Shown here in pieces: positions 17,148-26,026 of a stretch of DNA of 64,000 nucleotides; within the stretch, counting starts at the first letter, position 1, and each line of letters opens with the position of its first letter. Below the pieces are notes generated by a model. That model was not told the DNA's origin. It made no database searches and saw nothing but the letters and a program-made list of their open reading frames with translations. The stretch covers positions 62,001-126,000 of the forward strand of contig NZ_JAVKDF010000037.1 in the NCBI RefSeq assembly GCF_040222385.1. The letters run 5' to 3'. The DNA comes from Imperialibacter sp040222385 (GTDB taxonomy: Bacteria > Bacteroidota > Bacteroidia > Cytophagales > Cyclobacteriaceae). A program made the position numbers and the translations under genes.

Positions 17148-18812
17148 ATGAAGAAGCCAGTTATTTTTTCGGTTGATGACGACCCTCAGGTACTAAAAGC
17201 GATACGCAGAGATTTGCGTAATGAGTTTCGTGACGACTACAGGATTATGAATACCGAGTCGGCCAACGAGGGCCTGGAGGTACTGCTGGATATAAAGAAG
17301 GCTGGTGAGGAAGTAGCATTGTTTATTTCCGATCAGCGCATGCCTGAAATGGAAGGGGTGGCTTTTTTGGAAAAGGCCAGGGTGATCTTCCCTGAAGCGA
17401 AGCGGGTGTTGTTAACCGCCTATTCCGACACCGACGCAGCCATCAAAGCCATCAATGACGTGCAGCTCGACTACTACCTGATGAAACCCTGGGATCCGCC
17501 CGAAGAAAAGCTTTTTCCGATCCTCAACGACCTTCTGGACGAGTGGCAAGCGGGCTATATTCCGGATTTTGACGGATTGAGGATCCTTGGGTACCAATTC
17601 AGTCCTAAAACCCACTCACTGAAGGATTTTCTTTCCGGTAACCTGTTTCCCTTCCAATGGCTGGATGTGGAAACCAACGAGAAAGCCAAAGAGCTTATTA
17701 CGCTGCATGCTTTGATTGCGCAGGATTTCCCCGCTGTGGTTTTGGACAATGGCACGGTGTTGAAGGGAGTAACTGCCGAAACTTTGGCTGAAAGTATTGG
17801 CCTGAATCCCCGGGCTAAGGAAGAGCTGTACGATGTGGTGATCATAGGTGCCGGACCGGCTGGCCTGGCCGCCGGGGTTTATGGTGGCTCGGAGGGCTTG
17901 AAAACCCTGCTGGTTGAGCGACGTGCCCCTGGTGGGCAGGCAGGTACCAGCTCAAGAATTGAGAACTATCTCGGCTTCCCAAGCGGGCTTAGCGGAGCTG
18001 ACCTGTCAAGGAGAGCAATCACGCAGGCCACCAGGTTTGGTGTTGAATTTTTATCTCCACAAGCAGTAAATAAAGTGGAGGTAAAGGATCCTTACAAAAT
18101 TATCACATTGGCAAATGGAAGTGTCATCAATGCGAAGAGTATAGTGATAACAACCGGTGTGGACTATCGCAAGCTGGATACCAAAGGGTTGGAGCAATTC
18201 ACCGGGGCGGGCGTGTACTACGGCGCTGCCACCACCGAAGCAGCTGCGTGCAAAGATGGTGATGTGTTTGTGGTAGGGGGCGGCAACTCTGCCGGGCAGG
18301 GCGCCATGTATCTTTCAAGATTCGCCAGAAAAGTATTCATTGTTGTTCGCAAGGAAGACCTTACTTCTACCATGTCATCCTACCTCATCGATCAGATCAA
18401 CGCAACACCAAACATTGAACTCGTGCCTTGCACCGAGGTTACAGAAGCTTTTGGTGAGAATGAGCGACTTACCCAGCTTGAGCTATCCAATATTTCGAAC
18501 GGCCAGAAAAGTAAAGTAGAAGCAAGGGCGATCTTTATTTTCATTGGCGCCAAGCCTTACACAGAATGGTTGGGCGATCTTATCATCAAAAATGAAAAGG
18601 GATTTATTGCCACAGGCCGTGATTTGGTGCAGTTTCCTGATTTTAAAAAGAAGTGGAAACAAGCAAGAGAACCCTTTGCGCTGGAAACTTGCCAACCGGG
18701 CATTTTTGCTGCTGGCGATGTGAGGATGAATGCGATGAACAGGGTGGCGTCAGCTGTGGGAGAGGGCGCTATGGCCATCAGCTTTGTGCACAGGTACCTG
18801 GAAGAGATCTAG
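17148..18812 (+). CDS. Response regulator: receiver + thioredoxin-like + thioredoxin-reductase-like FAD enzyme
   Basis: The 554-residue protein has three parts. Residues 1-135 are a receiver with the acidic pocket at 10-12, phosphoacceptor Asp62 (FISDQRMPEMEG) and Lys113. Residues 143-222 look like a thioredoxin/glutaredoxin fold (LRILGYQFSPKTHSLKDFL, DFPAVVLDNGTVLKG) but without a CxxC pair. Residues 228-554 are a thioredoxin-reductase-like flavoprotein with GAGPAGLAAG (234), GGQAGTSSRIENYLGFP, and the NAD(P)H site GGGNSAGQG (377). The redox CxxC normally found just before that site is replaced (AATTEAAAC at 360-368). The output of the kinase upstream is thus an NAD(P)H/FAD oxidoreductase rather than DNA binding. 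Confidence 0.9.
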   Translation: MKKPVIFSVDDDPQVLKAIRRDLRNEFRDDYRIMNTESANEGLEVLLDIKKAGEEVALFISDQRMPEMEGVAFLEKARVIFPEAKRVLLTAYSDTDAAIKAINDVQLDYYLMKPWDPPEEKLFPILNDLLDEWQAGYIPDFDGLRILGYQFSPKTHSLKDFLSGNLFPFQWLDVETNEKAKELITLHALIAQDFPAVVLDNGTVLKGVTAETLAESIGLNPRAKEELYDVVIIGAGPAGLAAGVYGGSEGLKTLLVERRAPGGQAGTSSRIENYLGFPSGLSGADLSRRAITQATRFGVEFLSPQAVNKVEVKDPYKIITLANGSVINAKSIVITTGVDYRKLDTKGLEQFTGAGVYYGAATTEAAACKDGDVFVVGGGNSAGQGAMYLSRFARKVFIVVRKEDLTSTMSSYLIDQINATPNIELVPCTEVTEAFGENERLTQLELSNISNGQKSKVEARAIFIFIGAKPYTEWLGDLIIKNEKGFIATGRDLVQFPDFKKKWKQAREPFALETCQPGIFAAGDVRMNAMNRVASAVGEGAMAISFVHRYLEEI

Positions 18813-18828
18813 TTTGCGATGGGGAGTG

Positions 18829-19437
18829 CTATTCTTTTTCGAGCTCAGCAATATGTGACTCCAGCTCATTCAGGTATTTGCCGAATGACACCTTGTTCAT
18901 CCACCGGGCCAGCAGGTGGCTGAGTGGGGTGAGCACGATCCAGCAAGCGATAAGCAAAATAATGGCCGTGCGACTTTCAAAAAACTCATCGAGAGTCGCC
19001 TGAGTGGTAAAGCCCAGTAGAAAGCCTGCCGTAAGAGCCACAGGATAGATGAAGAGTGCGATCCTTTCTTCCTGTCGCAACACCTTACTTACAAACGCAT
19101 GATAGTTTTTCAGGTTGGTCAGCAGGCCCTCGTCCATGGGAATGCCCGCCTTGATTCTCTTATTCTGGCTTAAGAATAGAAAGAAAGCGGTGAAATAAAC
19201 GCCTGCCATAAAAAACTGCAAGCCACTCACCAGAGGCTCTTTTATTTTGATGCCGATGTAAAGGAAAATAAATGTAAATACGACAATAAAGGCCAGTTTG
19301 ATAGTAAACCCGGTTTGTATTTTCTGGACAGGGCCGTGCGATTTTTTGTGCATGGCTTCCAGAATATCCTTGTCGTCCAGTATCCCCATGGAGAACTGAT
19401 CCATTTGCATTTTATCCCATGTTTTTTTCAAGTCCAT
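18829..19437 (-). CDS. Four-helix membrane protein linked to the ECF sigma factor
   Basis: The 202-residue protein has a cytoplasmic N-terminus of about 45 residues and four predicted transmembrane helices (around 47-66, 70-90, 123-143 and 153-170), then a charged C-terminal helix. I find no named family. It begins four bases after the sigma-factor stop codon, so the two are co-transcribed. It might be a membrane-anchored regulator of the sigma factor, but lacks a recognisable anti-sigma zinc motif. Confidence 0.6.
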   Translation of the reverse strand: MDLKKTWDKMQMDQFSMGILDDKDILEAMHKKSHGPVQKIQTGFTIKLAFIVVFTFIFLYIGIKIKEPLVSGLQFFMAGVYFTAFFLFLSQNKRIKAGIPMDEGLLTNLKNYHAFVSKVLRQEERIALFIYPVALTAGFLLGFTTQATLDEFFESRTAIILLIACWIVLTPLSHLLARWMNKVSFGKYLNELESHIAELEKE

Positions 19438-19441
19438 ACCC

Positions 19442-19930
19442 TTAGCCGTTTAATTTTTTGGTCAATTGCTGCTTGATCCTGTGGAGTTTGACCGCCACAT
19501 GATTCTTAGTCAAACCGGTGATCTCGGCTATTTCCTCATTTTCGTAACCATCCAGATGGAGAGAAACGATTGCCCTGTCCGTTTCTCCAAGCGATTTGAT
19601 GGCCATCATGAGCATTTCTGTATCATCATTTTTGTCACCAGGCAGTGCGTAGCCTGATGCCTTTTCTAAATCATCAGTAGGTATTCTGCTGTTTTTTCTC
19701 CTGAACGTGAGCACAGTATTCAGGCTCACTTTGTATAGCCAGGTAGAAAATTTGGAACGCCCGTCGAACCTTGTAAAGGAATGCCATGCCTGAAGAACGA
19801 TCTCCTGGTACAGGTCCTTTTGGTCTTCAGTATTATCGATATAAAGCCGTATGACCTTATAGATAATGCCGGCATTCTCTTTTACCAGCGACATATATTG
19901 CGCCTGAAGATCCGACTGAAGGTGGGGCAT
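19442..19930 (-). CDS. ECF-type RNA polymerase sigma-70 factor
   Basis: The 162-residue protein has a region-2 core (DQKDLYQEIVLQAWHSFTRFDGRSKFSTWLYKVSLN) and a region-4 helix-turn-helix (YENEEIAEITGLTKNHVAVKLHRIKQQL), the minimal two-domain form of extracytoplasmic-function sigma factors. It directs polymerase to a small regulon, which may include its own operon with the membrane protein that follows. Confidence 0.9.
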   Translation of the reverse strand: MPHLQSDLQAQYMSLVKENAGIIYKVIRLYIDNTEDQKDLYQEIVLQAWHSFTRFDGRSKFSTWLYKVSLNTVLTFRRKNSRIPTDDLEKASGYALPGDKNDDTEMLMMAIKSLGETDRAIVSLHLDGYENEEIAEITGLTKNHVAVKLHRIKQQLTKKLNG

Positions 19931-20075
19931 TAGGTTGATTTGGTTTGGGTAATAGGTATTGGCTCTTGAGCTATAATTACAGGCTTTTGCAATTTTTACG
20001 CAGAAGGTAAGCTTATTTATTCAGTTGGAGAATAAAGGACAAAATTGTTTTCATAGCCAGGAGATGTGCTGACAA

Positions 20076-21062
20076 TCACTCCTCCATCATCAGTTCGGTC
20101 AATGGTATTTTGAAAGTTTTGTTGCTGGCTGTTCTCCCTTCGTCCCAGGTGCCCCCGAAAATATACAAATAATCGCCTATGATAGCTGAGCCTGGGGATA
20201 CGATTGTCATCCAGGTTTCAAACTCCTTGAACGAGCCGTCTCTGATGTCTATCCGGCCGATAACATTGTTTTCCTGCCCTACATTGGAAAGGAATATGTA
20301 GGGATACCTGGCAGCAACGGAGAAATGGCTGGCGGCGTAAGGCAAGTATCCCACGGTTTCCCAAAAATCTCCTTCAAAATCGTAGCGCCATATGTCTGCG
20401 TAGGTGTGTTCGTTGTCAAACCCACCAAAAGTATACAGGCTATTGCCAACCACTGCTCCGTAAGTACCACGGGCGGAAGGCATCGGCGCCAGGTCTTCCC
20501 ATTCACCGGATGCAGGGTTGTAGCTAACCATACGATTGGAGAAGTGTGATGATCCGTCTTCCTCGAAGGCTATCCCCCCAAAAACATAGGCTTTACTATT
20601 CCAGTGAACTACCTGGCTTCCCTGAGCCCAGTGAGGATTGCTTCGCAGGTAGTCGATATGGTAGTCTCTAAGGTCAAGGATTTCAAGGGGGAAAGTGTAA
20701 AAGTCACCTTTCTGAATGTCGGCGAAGCCAGTGGATACTATTATGTTGAAATTTGGTAGATATACGCTATTGGTGTGCCCCTTTACAAGTGGTTTGTCAT
20801 TGAAATGGGCCTTTTCCCATCCTCCGGCAAAAGGCGAAAACAAATAGACTTCTCCAACAGATTGCCTTGCTCGGCCTAGAAACGTGGTTCCCCCAATAGA
20901 AAAGATAATTTTTCCATCGGTAGCGTAGCCCATCTCAAATATGCCGGTTGGCATGCTCGGGCCTCTAAGGATTTTAACCGAAGATGGTAAGCGAAGGCTT
21001 TTGCAACCGCTGCTAAATATGAGAAGAAAGATAAGTAGGCTTTTGGGCAATTGACTCAACAT
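20076..21062 (-). CDS. Kelch-repeat lipoprotein
   Basis: The N-terminus is a lipoprotein signal (SLLIFLLIFSSGC). The 300-residue mature part holds several Kelch repeats, seen as double-glycine strands followed by spaced Tyr and Trp: KAYVFGGIAFEED, SLYTFGGFDNEHTYADIWRYD, YLYIFGGTWDEG. It should fold as a beta-propeller at the membrane surface. Such propellers bind proteins or sugars; nothing shows which. It is monocistronic. Confidence 0.8.
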   Translation of the reverse strand: MLSQLPKSLLIFLLIFSSGCKSLRLPSSVKILRGPSMPTGIFEMGYATDGKIIFSIGGTTFLGRARQSVGEVYLFSPFAGGWEKAHFNDKPLVKGHTNSVYLPNFNIIVSTGFADIQKGDFYTFPLEILDLRDYHIDYLRSNPHWAQGSQVVHWNSKAYVFGGIAFEEDGSSHFSNRMVSYNPASGEWEDLAPMPSARGTYGAVVGNSLYTFGGFDNEHTYADIWRYDFEGDFWETVGYLPYAASHFSVAARYPYIFLSNVGQENNVIGRIDIRDGSFKEFETWMTIVSPGSAIIGDYLYIFGGTWDEGRTASNKTFKIPLTELMMEE

Positions 21063-21145
21063 AGCAAGACTGGGAAATCAATATGCTTATTTAGCCAATT
21101 TAGGTGGATTCCCCATGAGAAATGCGATTAGTTATTGCCTTTGGC

Positions 21146-21598
21146 CTACAAATCAAGCGCTTTGTGCATAAAAACAGCAGAGGAGGGGCATAAGTCGGAA
21201 AATTCGGAAGTATTTTTTATCACATCAGGTGCGGTATTCCTGTCGGCTGTTTGGTACCCTGCTCTTTCAAAAAATATAGCGGCTGTGGTGGTAAGCAGAT
21301 AAAAATCTGTAATGCCATTGGCCATTGCATCATTTTCAATGGATCGAACGAGATGGCTGCCATATCCTTTTCCTTTTTTCTGAGGGGGCACGCAAACCGA
21401 GCGAAGCAGGGCCTTGTCCTGATACGCCTCCAGGCCTCCCAGGGCCAGTAGAGTTTGGCCGTCGAACAGGCCGAACAACGTCACCTTTTCCGAAATATCG
21501 GAAACCACCAGTGACGCTTCACCCAATAATGCTGTCGCCACTGCTAATTCACTTGTTGTGATTGAACGGAACTGGATTGAAAATAACGTAGTATTCAT
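21146..21598 (-). CDS. GNAT N-acetyltransferase, ArsN2-like
   Basis: I chose the start at 21598 (MNTTLFSIQFRSI) because the GNAT domain begins there; the upstream extension has no homologous character. The acetyl-CoA loop is PPQKKGKGYGSHLV, preceded by the strand ALLRSVCV and followed by DFYLLTTTAAIFFERAGY. The last block, APDVIKNTSEFSDLCPSSAVFM, is the hallmark of the ArsN2 subgroup, often linked with arsenic resistance. No other ars gene is nearby, so the arsenic link is only by family. Confidence 0.78.
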   Translation of the reverse strand: MNTTLFSIQFRSITTSELAVATALLGEASLVVSDISEKVTLFGLFDGQTLLALGGLEAYQDKALLRSVCVPPQKKGKGYGSHLVRSIENDAMANGITDFYLLTTTAAIFFERAGYQTADRNTAPDVIKNTSEFSDLCPSSAVFMHKALDL

Positions 21599-21683
21599 AG
21601 TAAAGCCATTTAGTACACAATGTAATGGCATTTGGTGTATGAATCCAGCCTTAGGTGAGGCTTTTAACCGACTGAGAGGTCAG

Positions 21684-22289
21684 TCATTTTTGGTTTTTCT
21701 TCTTTAGCTCTTCTATGAAGTCCAGCCACCTCACGGGGTCGAGGAAATGATTAGGGGGAATTTGGCCTGTCAGCTGATAGATTTGCCGGTTCTTTAGTTG
21801 TTCATCGTAGTATTTTTCCGATTCATAAGAGCGTCTCATAGTTGCTTCTAGCTCTTTCTGCATGTTATTGGTTTTGTCTTGCTCAGTTGGTGGAAGGGAG
21901 ACACCAAGGAAGGCTGAGTGAAATTGTGATGCAGAGGGCCAGGGATAGACTTTGAGCTCTTTGAGCACTACAGTCGACTTTTCCATTAACTCCAGCATGG
22001 CATAGCGGCTTTCGGTCATGCTTGCAGGAATGACAAGCTCCGAAGTCTTATAACCCACCATCGAAAACTGCACCGTGTCGGTGGGGTGGACGAGCAAGGT
22101 GAAAAGCCCCTGAGAGCTCGTGATAGTGCCGTGGAAGGAGCCTTTCACCAGCACGGTGGCAAATGGAAGCGGCTCCAGGCTTTCTTTGTCGAGCAGGCTA
22201 CCGGTAATTTGCACGGTGGCAGGCTGCTGAGCAAAGCCGCCCAAAATAACGCTGCTTACTAAAAACAGTAAAAGAAATAGTCTTTTCAT
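21684..22289 (-). CDS. Secreted carboxypeptidase-regulatory-like domain protein
   Basis: The protein has a signal peptide ending near GGFAQQ, then one beta-sandwich domain of the carboxypeptidase-D regulatory type: VQITGSLLDKESLEPLPFATVLVKG, GTITSSQGLFTLLV, DTVQFSMVGYKTSEL. This domain is common at the N-terminus of TonB-dependent receptors, but here it stands alone with a charged 80-residue C-terminus (TEQDKTNNMQKELEATMRR). It is two bases from the peptidase gene upstream and may be co-transcribed with it. Confidence 0.75.
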   Translation of the reverse strand: MKRLFLLLFLVSSVILGGFAQQPATVQITGSLLDKESLEPLPFATVLVKGSFHGTITSSQGLFTLLVHPTDTVQFSMVGYKTSELVIPASMTESRYAMLELMEKSTVVLKELKVYPWPSASQFHSAFLGVSLPPTEQDKTNNMQKELEATMRRSYESEKYYDEQLKNRQIYQLTGQIPPNHFLDPVRWLDFIEELKKKNQK

Positions 22290-22291
22290 AG

Positions 22292-23344
22292 TTAGTGGCT
22301 CCAGTTGTACTGGTCTAACTCTGATAACGCAGAAGAGAGCAAATTAATGCACGATTGTACGTCTTCTTTGTGGGCCATTTCAATTACCTGATGCAAATGG
22401 CGGGTAGGGATGGATATAGCGCCCGAAATAGCGCCGTTTTTACCCATTCTCTGCACATAGGCCGTATCGGTACCGCCTGCGGTAAGAATTTCAGGCTGCC
22501 ATTTTATTTTGTTTTTATCGGCGGTCTTTTTCAGGTAGTCCACCATTCGGTAGTCGCAGATAGCTGATGAATCCATGATTTTGATAGCGGCACCTTTCGA
22601 AAGTTCCGTCACCTTTTCATGGGCTTGCGCTCCTGGAACGTCAAAAGCAATGGTGGTGTCGAGCGCCAGGCCAAAATCGGGATTAATGGAGTGTGCTGCT
22701 ATTTGGGCACCTCTGAGGCCAACCTCCTCCTGAACCGTAAATACTCCATAAATGTCGTGAGGAAAATTTTTGATGTTTCTGAGCGTCTCAATCAAAATGA
22801 AGACGGAAATTCTGTTGTCAATCGACTTGCAGTTAACACAATTTCCCATTTCAATCAATTCTCTCTCCCGGGTAACGGAGTCGCCAATGCCGATATATTT
22901 TACCACTTCGTCCTTGTCCATTCCCATGTCGATGAAGAAATCGGTGGTCTCTGGGAGCTTCTTTTTTTCTTCGGCGCTCATTACGTGCACCGGCTTGGTT
23001 CCCATCACGCCAACAAGGTCTTTTTTCCCGTGAACGATGACTCTTTGGGCAGTTAGTGTCTTAGGATCGAAGCCGCCAAGGGTATGAAAGCGGAGGAAGC
23101 CGGCGTCGTCAATATGCTTCACAATAAAGCCTATTTCGTCCATGTGTGCGGCAACCATTATCTTTTTATTGTCCTTGTTATTTTTAGCTTTTTTTACACA
23201 GATAACATTGCCGATGTTATCTACCTCCACTGTGTCGACTAACGGAGCGACCTCTTTAATTACCAGGTCTCTAACCTTTTTTTCGTATCCTGGGGCACCT
23301 GGTGTCTCGCAGATTTTTTTTAGGAGGGCTATATTTAGGCTCAT
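22292..23344 (-). CDS. M42 family aminopeptidase
   Basis: The start at 23344 (MSLNIALLKKICETPGAPG) is chosen because the family begins here; the longer frame adds 31 unrelated residues. The 350-residue enzyme has the M42 metal ligands in AAHMDEIGFIV (His, Asp), KSIDNRISVFILIE (bridging Asp), VQEEVGLRGAQ (catalytic and ligand Glu), LALDTTIAFD (Asp) and STRHLHQ-like IPTRHLHQVIEM (His). These form a dinuclear site in large tetrahedral cytosolic aminopeptidases, which trim peptides. The tRNA gene lies 87 bases upstream. Confidence 0.9.
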   Translation of the reverse strand: MSLNIALLKKICETPGAPGYEKKVRDLVIKEVAPLVDTVEVDNIGNVICVKKAKNNKDNKKIMVAAHMDEIGFIVKHIDDAGFLRFHTLGGFDPKTLTAQRVIVHGKKDLVGVMGTKPVHVMSAEEKKKLPETTDFFIDMGMDKDEVVKYIGIGDSVTRERELIEMGNCVNCKSIDNRISVFILIETLRNIKNFPHDIYGVFTVQEEVGLRGAQIAAHSINPDFGLALDTTIAFDVPGAQAHEKVTELSKGAAIKIMDSSAICDYRMVDYLKKTADKNKIKWQPEILTAGGTDTAYVQRMGKNGAISGAISIPTRHLHQVIEMAHKEDVQSCINLLSSALSELDQYNWSH

Positions 23345-23430
23345 TTCACTAAGAATCAGTGTGTTATTTATCGCACAAATATGGGTGATTTTAGTGGAAA
23401 TAAAAAAGTTTTGGGAAGATAGAAAAGAAG

Positions 23431-23514
23431 TGCGCAAAGGGGGATTCGAACCCCCACGGGCTAACGCCCACTACCCCCTCAAAGTAGCGTGTATACCAAT
23501 TTCACCACTTGCGC
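23431..23514 (-). tRNA. tRNA-Leu, anticodon GAG
   Basis: The minus strand folds into a class II tRNA of 84 bases. The acceptor GCGCAAG pairs with TTTGCGC, with discriminator A. The D arm is TGGTGAAATTGGTATACACGC-like. The anticodon stem CTACT/GGTAG encloses the loop TTGAGGG, giving GAG, which reads CTC and CTT leucine codons. A variable arm (GGGCGTTAGCCC) and a T arm (GGGGGTTCGAATCCCCC) follow. CCA is not encoded. Confidence 0.95.
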
Positions 23515-23587
23515 ATTAAAACCTCAATTGGGAGTGCAAAGATAGACCAGTGTTAATTAATCACAAAGAATTTTCTCTGGTAAACTA

Positions 23588-24568
23588 TCAGGTGGCCACC
23601 CAGAGCGAATCAGTGAAATATTCATCTTTGTCCCGGAGGTTTTTTACGACATCAAACCCACTGCTGGCAGCTAGCTCGTTGATCGTTTCAAAATCAAACT
23701 TCCTGGAAATTTCTACATGTATAGGCTCCCATTTTTTGAAGTGGTAGGCAGCTTGTGAGGCTTGCATAGTTACCTCTTGCTCTTCGGTGCTAACCAAATA
23801 GCTCTTGCATTCACCTGACTCTGGGTCGTACGATTGGTAGTGTTTGAACCTGGCCAAATCAAAATTGGCGCCGAGCTCGGTGTTAAGCCTTCTCAGCAAG
23901 TTCATATTGAAGTCTCTCGTAACGCCTTGCGCATCGTCGTAGGCACTGCGTATCACATGAGGATCCTTCTTCATATCGAAGCCAATAAGTGCCATGTCGC
24001 CGTCGGTCAGGCTCGCCCTGAGGGTGGAAAGGAAACCGATAGCCTGCTTTTGCCTGAAATTGCCAATATTGGAGCCCAGAAACAGCACCACTTTTCTCTG
24101 CTCATCGGTCTTTTGCATTTGGCTTAGCACTTCGAAATATTCACCTTCCATGCCTTGCACCTGTAGCGACGGAAGTTCGTTCGTGAGTGAGCTTTCCAAT
24201 TCCTCCAGCACATTGCCTGATATGTCGATCGGCCGGTAGTCGAAGTCCGCATGTTGTTGAACAAAATGATGCAGCAATACCTTGGTTTTCCAACCGTCAC
24301 CGGCACCAAATTCCATCATGTGAAAGGCTCTTCCCTGGTCAGCGAAATGCTGAAGCAGCAGCTCCTTGTTTTGATCAAAGATGGCATACTCGGCCCTGGA
24401 GAGGTAGTACTCATCCAATTGCATGATTTTTTGAAACAGCCTGTCCCCTTCTGCGTCGTAGAAATACCTCGACGAAATGGCTTTGGGGCTTGCTGAGAGC
24501 CCAGCATCTATTTCGGACGCAAAGGTGTCGGTTGGAAGTACTACTTCCTCATTAAGTTCTTTTTCCAT
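23588..24568 (-). CDS. egtD: L-histidine N-alpha-methyltransferase (ergothioneine synthesis)
   Basis: The 326-residue protein is of the EgtD family. It has the N-terminal KAISSRYFYDAEGDRLF and DEYYLSRAEYAIF segments, the SAM-binding MEFGAGDGWKTKVLLHHF, and the VLFLGSNIGNFRQKQA and DMALIGFDMKKD strands. EgtD trimethylates the amino group of histidine to hercynine using three SAM. Length matches characterised members (about 320). It follows egtB by seven bases, so the two steps are made from one message. Confidence 0.92.
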   Translation of the reverse strand: MEKELNEEVVLPTDTFASEIDAGLSASPKAISSRYFYDAEGDRLFQKIMQLDEYYLSRAEYAIFDQNKELLLQHFADQGRAFHMMEFGAGDGWKTKVLLHHFVQQHADFDYRPIDISGNVLEELESSLTNELPSLQVQGMEGEYFEVLSQMQKTDEQRKVVLFLGSNIGNFRQKQAIGFLSTLRASLTDGDMALIGFDMKKDPHVIRSAYDDAQGVTRDFNMNLLRRLNTELGANFDLARFKHYQSYDPESGECKSYLVSTEEQEVTMQASQAAYHFKKWEPIHVEISRKFDFETINELAASSGFDVVKNLRDKDEYFTDSLWVAT

Positions 24569-24575
24569 AGTTGGT

Positions 24576-25841
24576 TTAGATGTGTTTGGCCAGCCTGATG
24601 CCCGTAAACTGCCAGCGCAAGTTTGCCTGAAAGAAATTGCGATAAGTGGCCCTTATGTGGTTGGCTGGAGTAGCGCATGATCCCCCCCGCAGCACCATTT
24701 GGTTGACCATAAATTTGCCATTGTATTCCCCTACTGCCCCTTCCTCCGTTTTGAAATAGGGGTAGGGCAGGTAGGCACTTTGGGTCCACTCCCAGGTGTC
24801 GCCAAATAGCTGTAGGTTGTCCGGTTGCTGCGCCACCGGGTGATAGCGTTCGCTTTCGACAAAATTAGAAGTTGATAGCACCGAAGGACTTAACAGATGT
24901 GAAGCCACCTCCCACTCAAACTCTGTGGGCAGTCGCAGGCCGGCCCAGCGGGCAAAGGCCTCTGCTTCATAATAATTGACATGTGTCACCGGAAGTGAGG
25001 GGTCGATTGCCTGAAGACCTCCGAGTGTGTACTGGTGCCAAACGCCATCGATTTTGTGCCAGTACATAGGCGCTTCCACCTTTTCAGCATTCACCCAGGC
25101 CCATCCGTCCGACAGCCAGCACCGGAAGTCCTGATAGCCGCCTCCTTTGATGAACTCCAGGTATTCGCCGCAAGTAACAAGGCTGTTGCGAATCGCAAAA
25201 GGGTGAAGGAAAACCCTATGCACGCCTTTTTCATTGTCAAAATAGAAGCCTTCTCCCTGATAGCCAATGGTGTGCATGCCTTCCGGGAATTCTGAGAAGG
25301 ATAAATCATTGGTAGCAGTCGATTTTGCTATGACCGATTGCTTGTATGCTGGCTGCAATGGATTGTTGCCCAGAATATATTTGATGTCTGTCAATAGCAA
25401 TTCCTGGTGCTGCTGCTCATGGTTAAGGCCAAGCTCCAGAAGGGTGGCAGCCCGCTCCGGTATGTTTTCATTGTCTTGTAGCCAGGGCAACAAGTGTGTA
25501 TCCACATGTTTTCTATAAGCGAATACGTCGGCCACAGTTGGCCTGGAAAGATTCCCTCTGTCGGTTCGCACGACTCGCTTCCCTACTGATTCATAATAAC
25601 TATTGAATACAAAATTGTAGGCATCATTAAAGACACTATAGCCCTTTACATAGGGTTGCAGGATAAAGGTTTCGAAGAACCAGGTGGTGTGGCCCAGGTG
25701 CCATTTGGGTGGGCTTACGTCCACAACCGGCTGAACCACAAAATCTTCCCTTTGAAGTGGCGTACATAGTTTTTCCGATTGGGTTCTTACCTGCTGGAAT
25801 GACTCTTTTAGTTGAAGGGTTGGGCTTTCTATCAGTTCCAT
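24576..25841 (-). CDS. egtB: Hercynine C-S-bond-forming sulfoxide synthase (EgtB)
   Basis: The 421-residue protein has an N-terminal DinB-like helical domain with a His in WHLGHTTWFFETF and the iron-binding HX3HXE motif in GLNHEQQHQELLLTD. The C-terminal FGE-sulfatase-like domain contains GLRLPTEFEWEVAS, LFGDTWEWTQSAYLPYP, VLRGGSCATPANHIRATYRNFF and FTGIRLAK. EgtB joins hercynine to a thiol (cysteine or gamma-glutamylcysteine) with oxygen. EgtC, which trims the gamma-glutamyl group, is not encoded nearby, so direct use of cysteine is a reasonable inference. The C-S lyase EgtE is also not seen here. Confidence 0.92.
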   Translation of the reverse strand: MELIESPTLQLKESFQQVRTQSEKLCTPLQREDFVVQPVVDVSPPKWHLGHTTWFFETFILQPYVKGYSVFNDAYNFVFNSYYESVGKRVVRTDRGNLSRPTVADVFAYRKHVDTHLLPWLQDNENIPERAATLLELGLNHEQQHQELLLTDIKYILGNNPLQPAYKQSVIAKSTATNDLSFSEFPEGMHTIGYQGEGFYFDNEKGVHRVFLHPFAIRNSLVTCGEYLEFIKGGGYQDFRCWLSDGWAWVNAEKVEAPMYWHKIDGVWHQYTLGGLQAIDPSLPVTHVNYYEAEAFARWAGLRLPTEFEWEVASHLLSPSVLSTSNFVESERYHPVAQQPDNLQLFGDTWEWTQSAYLPYPYFKTEEGAVGEYNGKFMVNQMVLRGGSCATPANHIRATYRNFFQANLRWQFTGIRLAKHI

Positions 25842-25983
25842 AGATGAATTTAGCTATTGCTTTAAAGTAAAACCATTTTAGCCCGCTATGGTTCCTGCGA
25901 AATAGAAGCGTCACGACATTTTGCAGAAAAAGCGCATGGAAATTTTTTTTTTCGCAAAAACATAAACAATTCGGAGTTTTGTT

Positions 25984-26008
25984 CGTAATAGTATTACTAT
26001 CGTAATAG
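25984..26008. promoter_or_regulatory. Candidate TetR operator in the egtB-tetR divergent region
   Basis: CGTAATAG occurs twice (25984-25991 and 26001-26008), and the dyad ATAGTA-T-TACTAT (25988-26000) lies across the first copy. A TAnnTTTG box (TACTTTTG, 26016-26023) follows three bases before the TetR ATG. The position fits an autoregulatory operator just upstream of the promoter box. Confidence 0.5.
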
Positions 26009-26026
26009 ATACATTTACTTTTGAAT

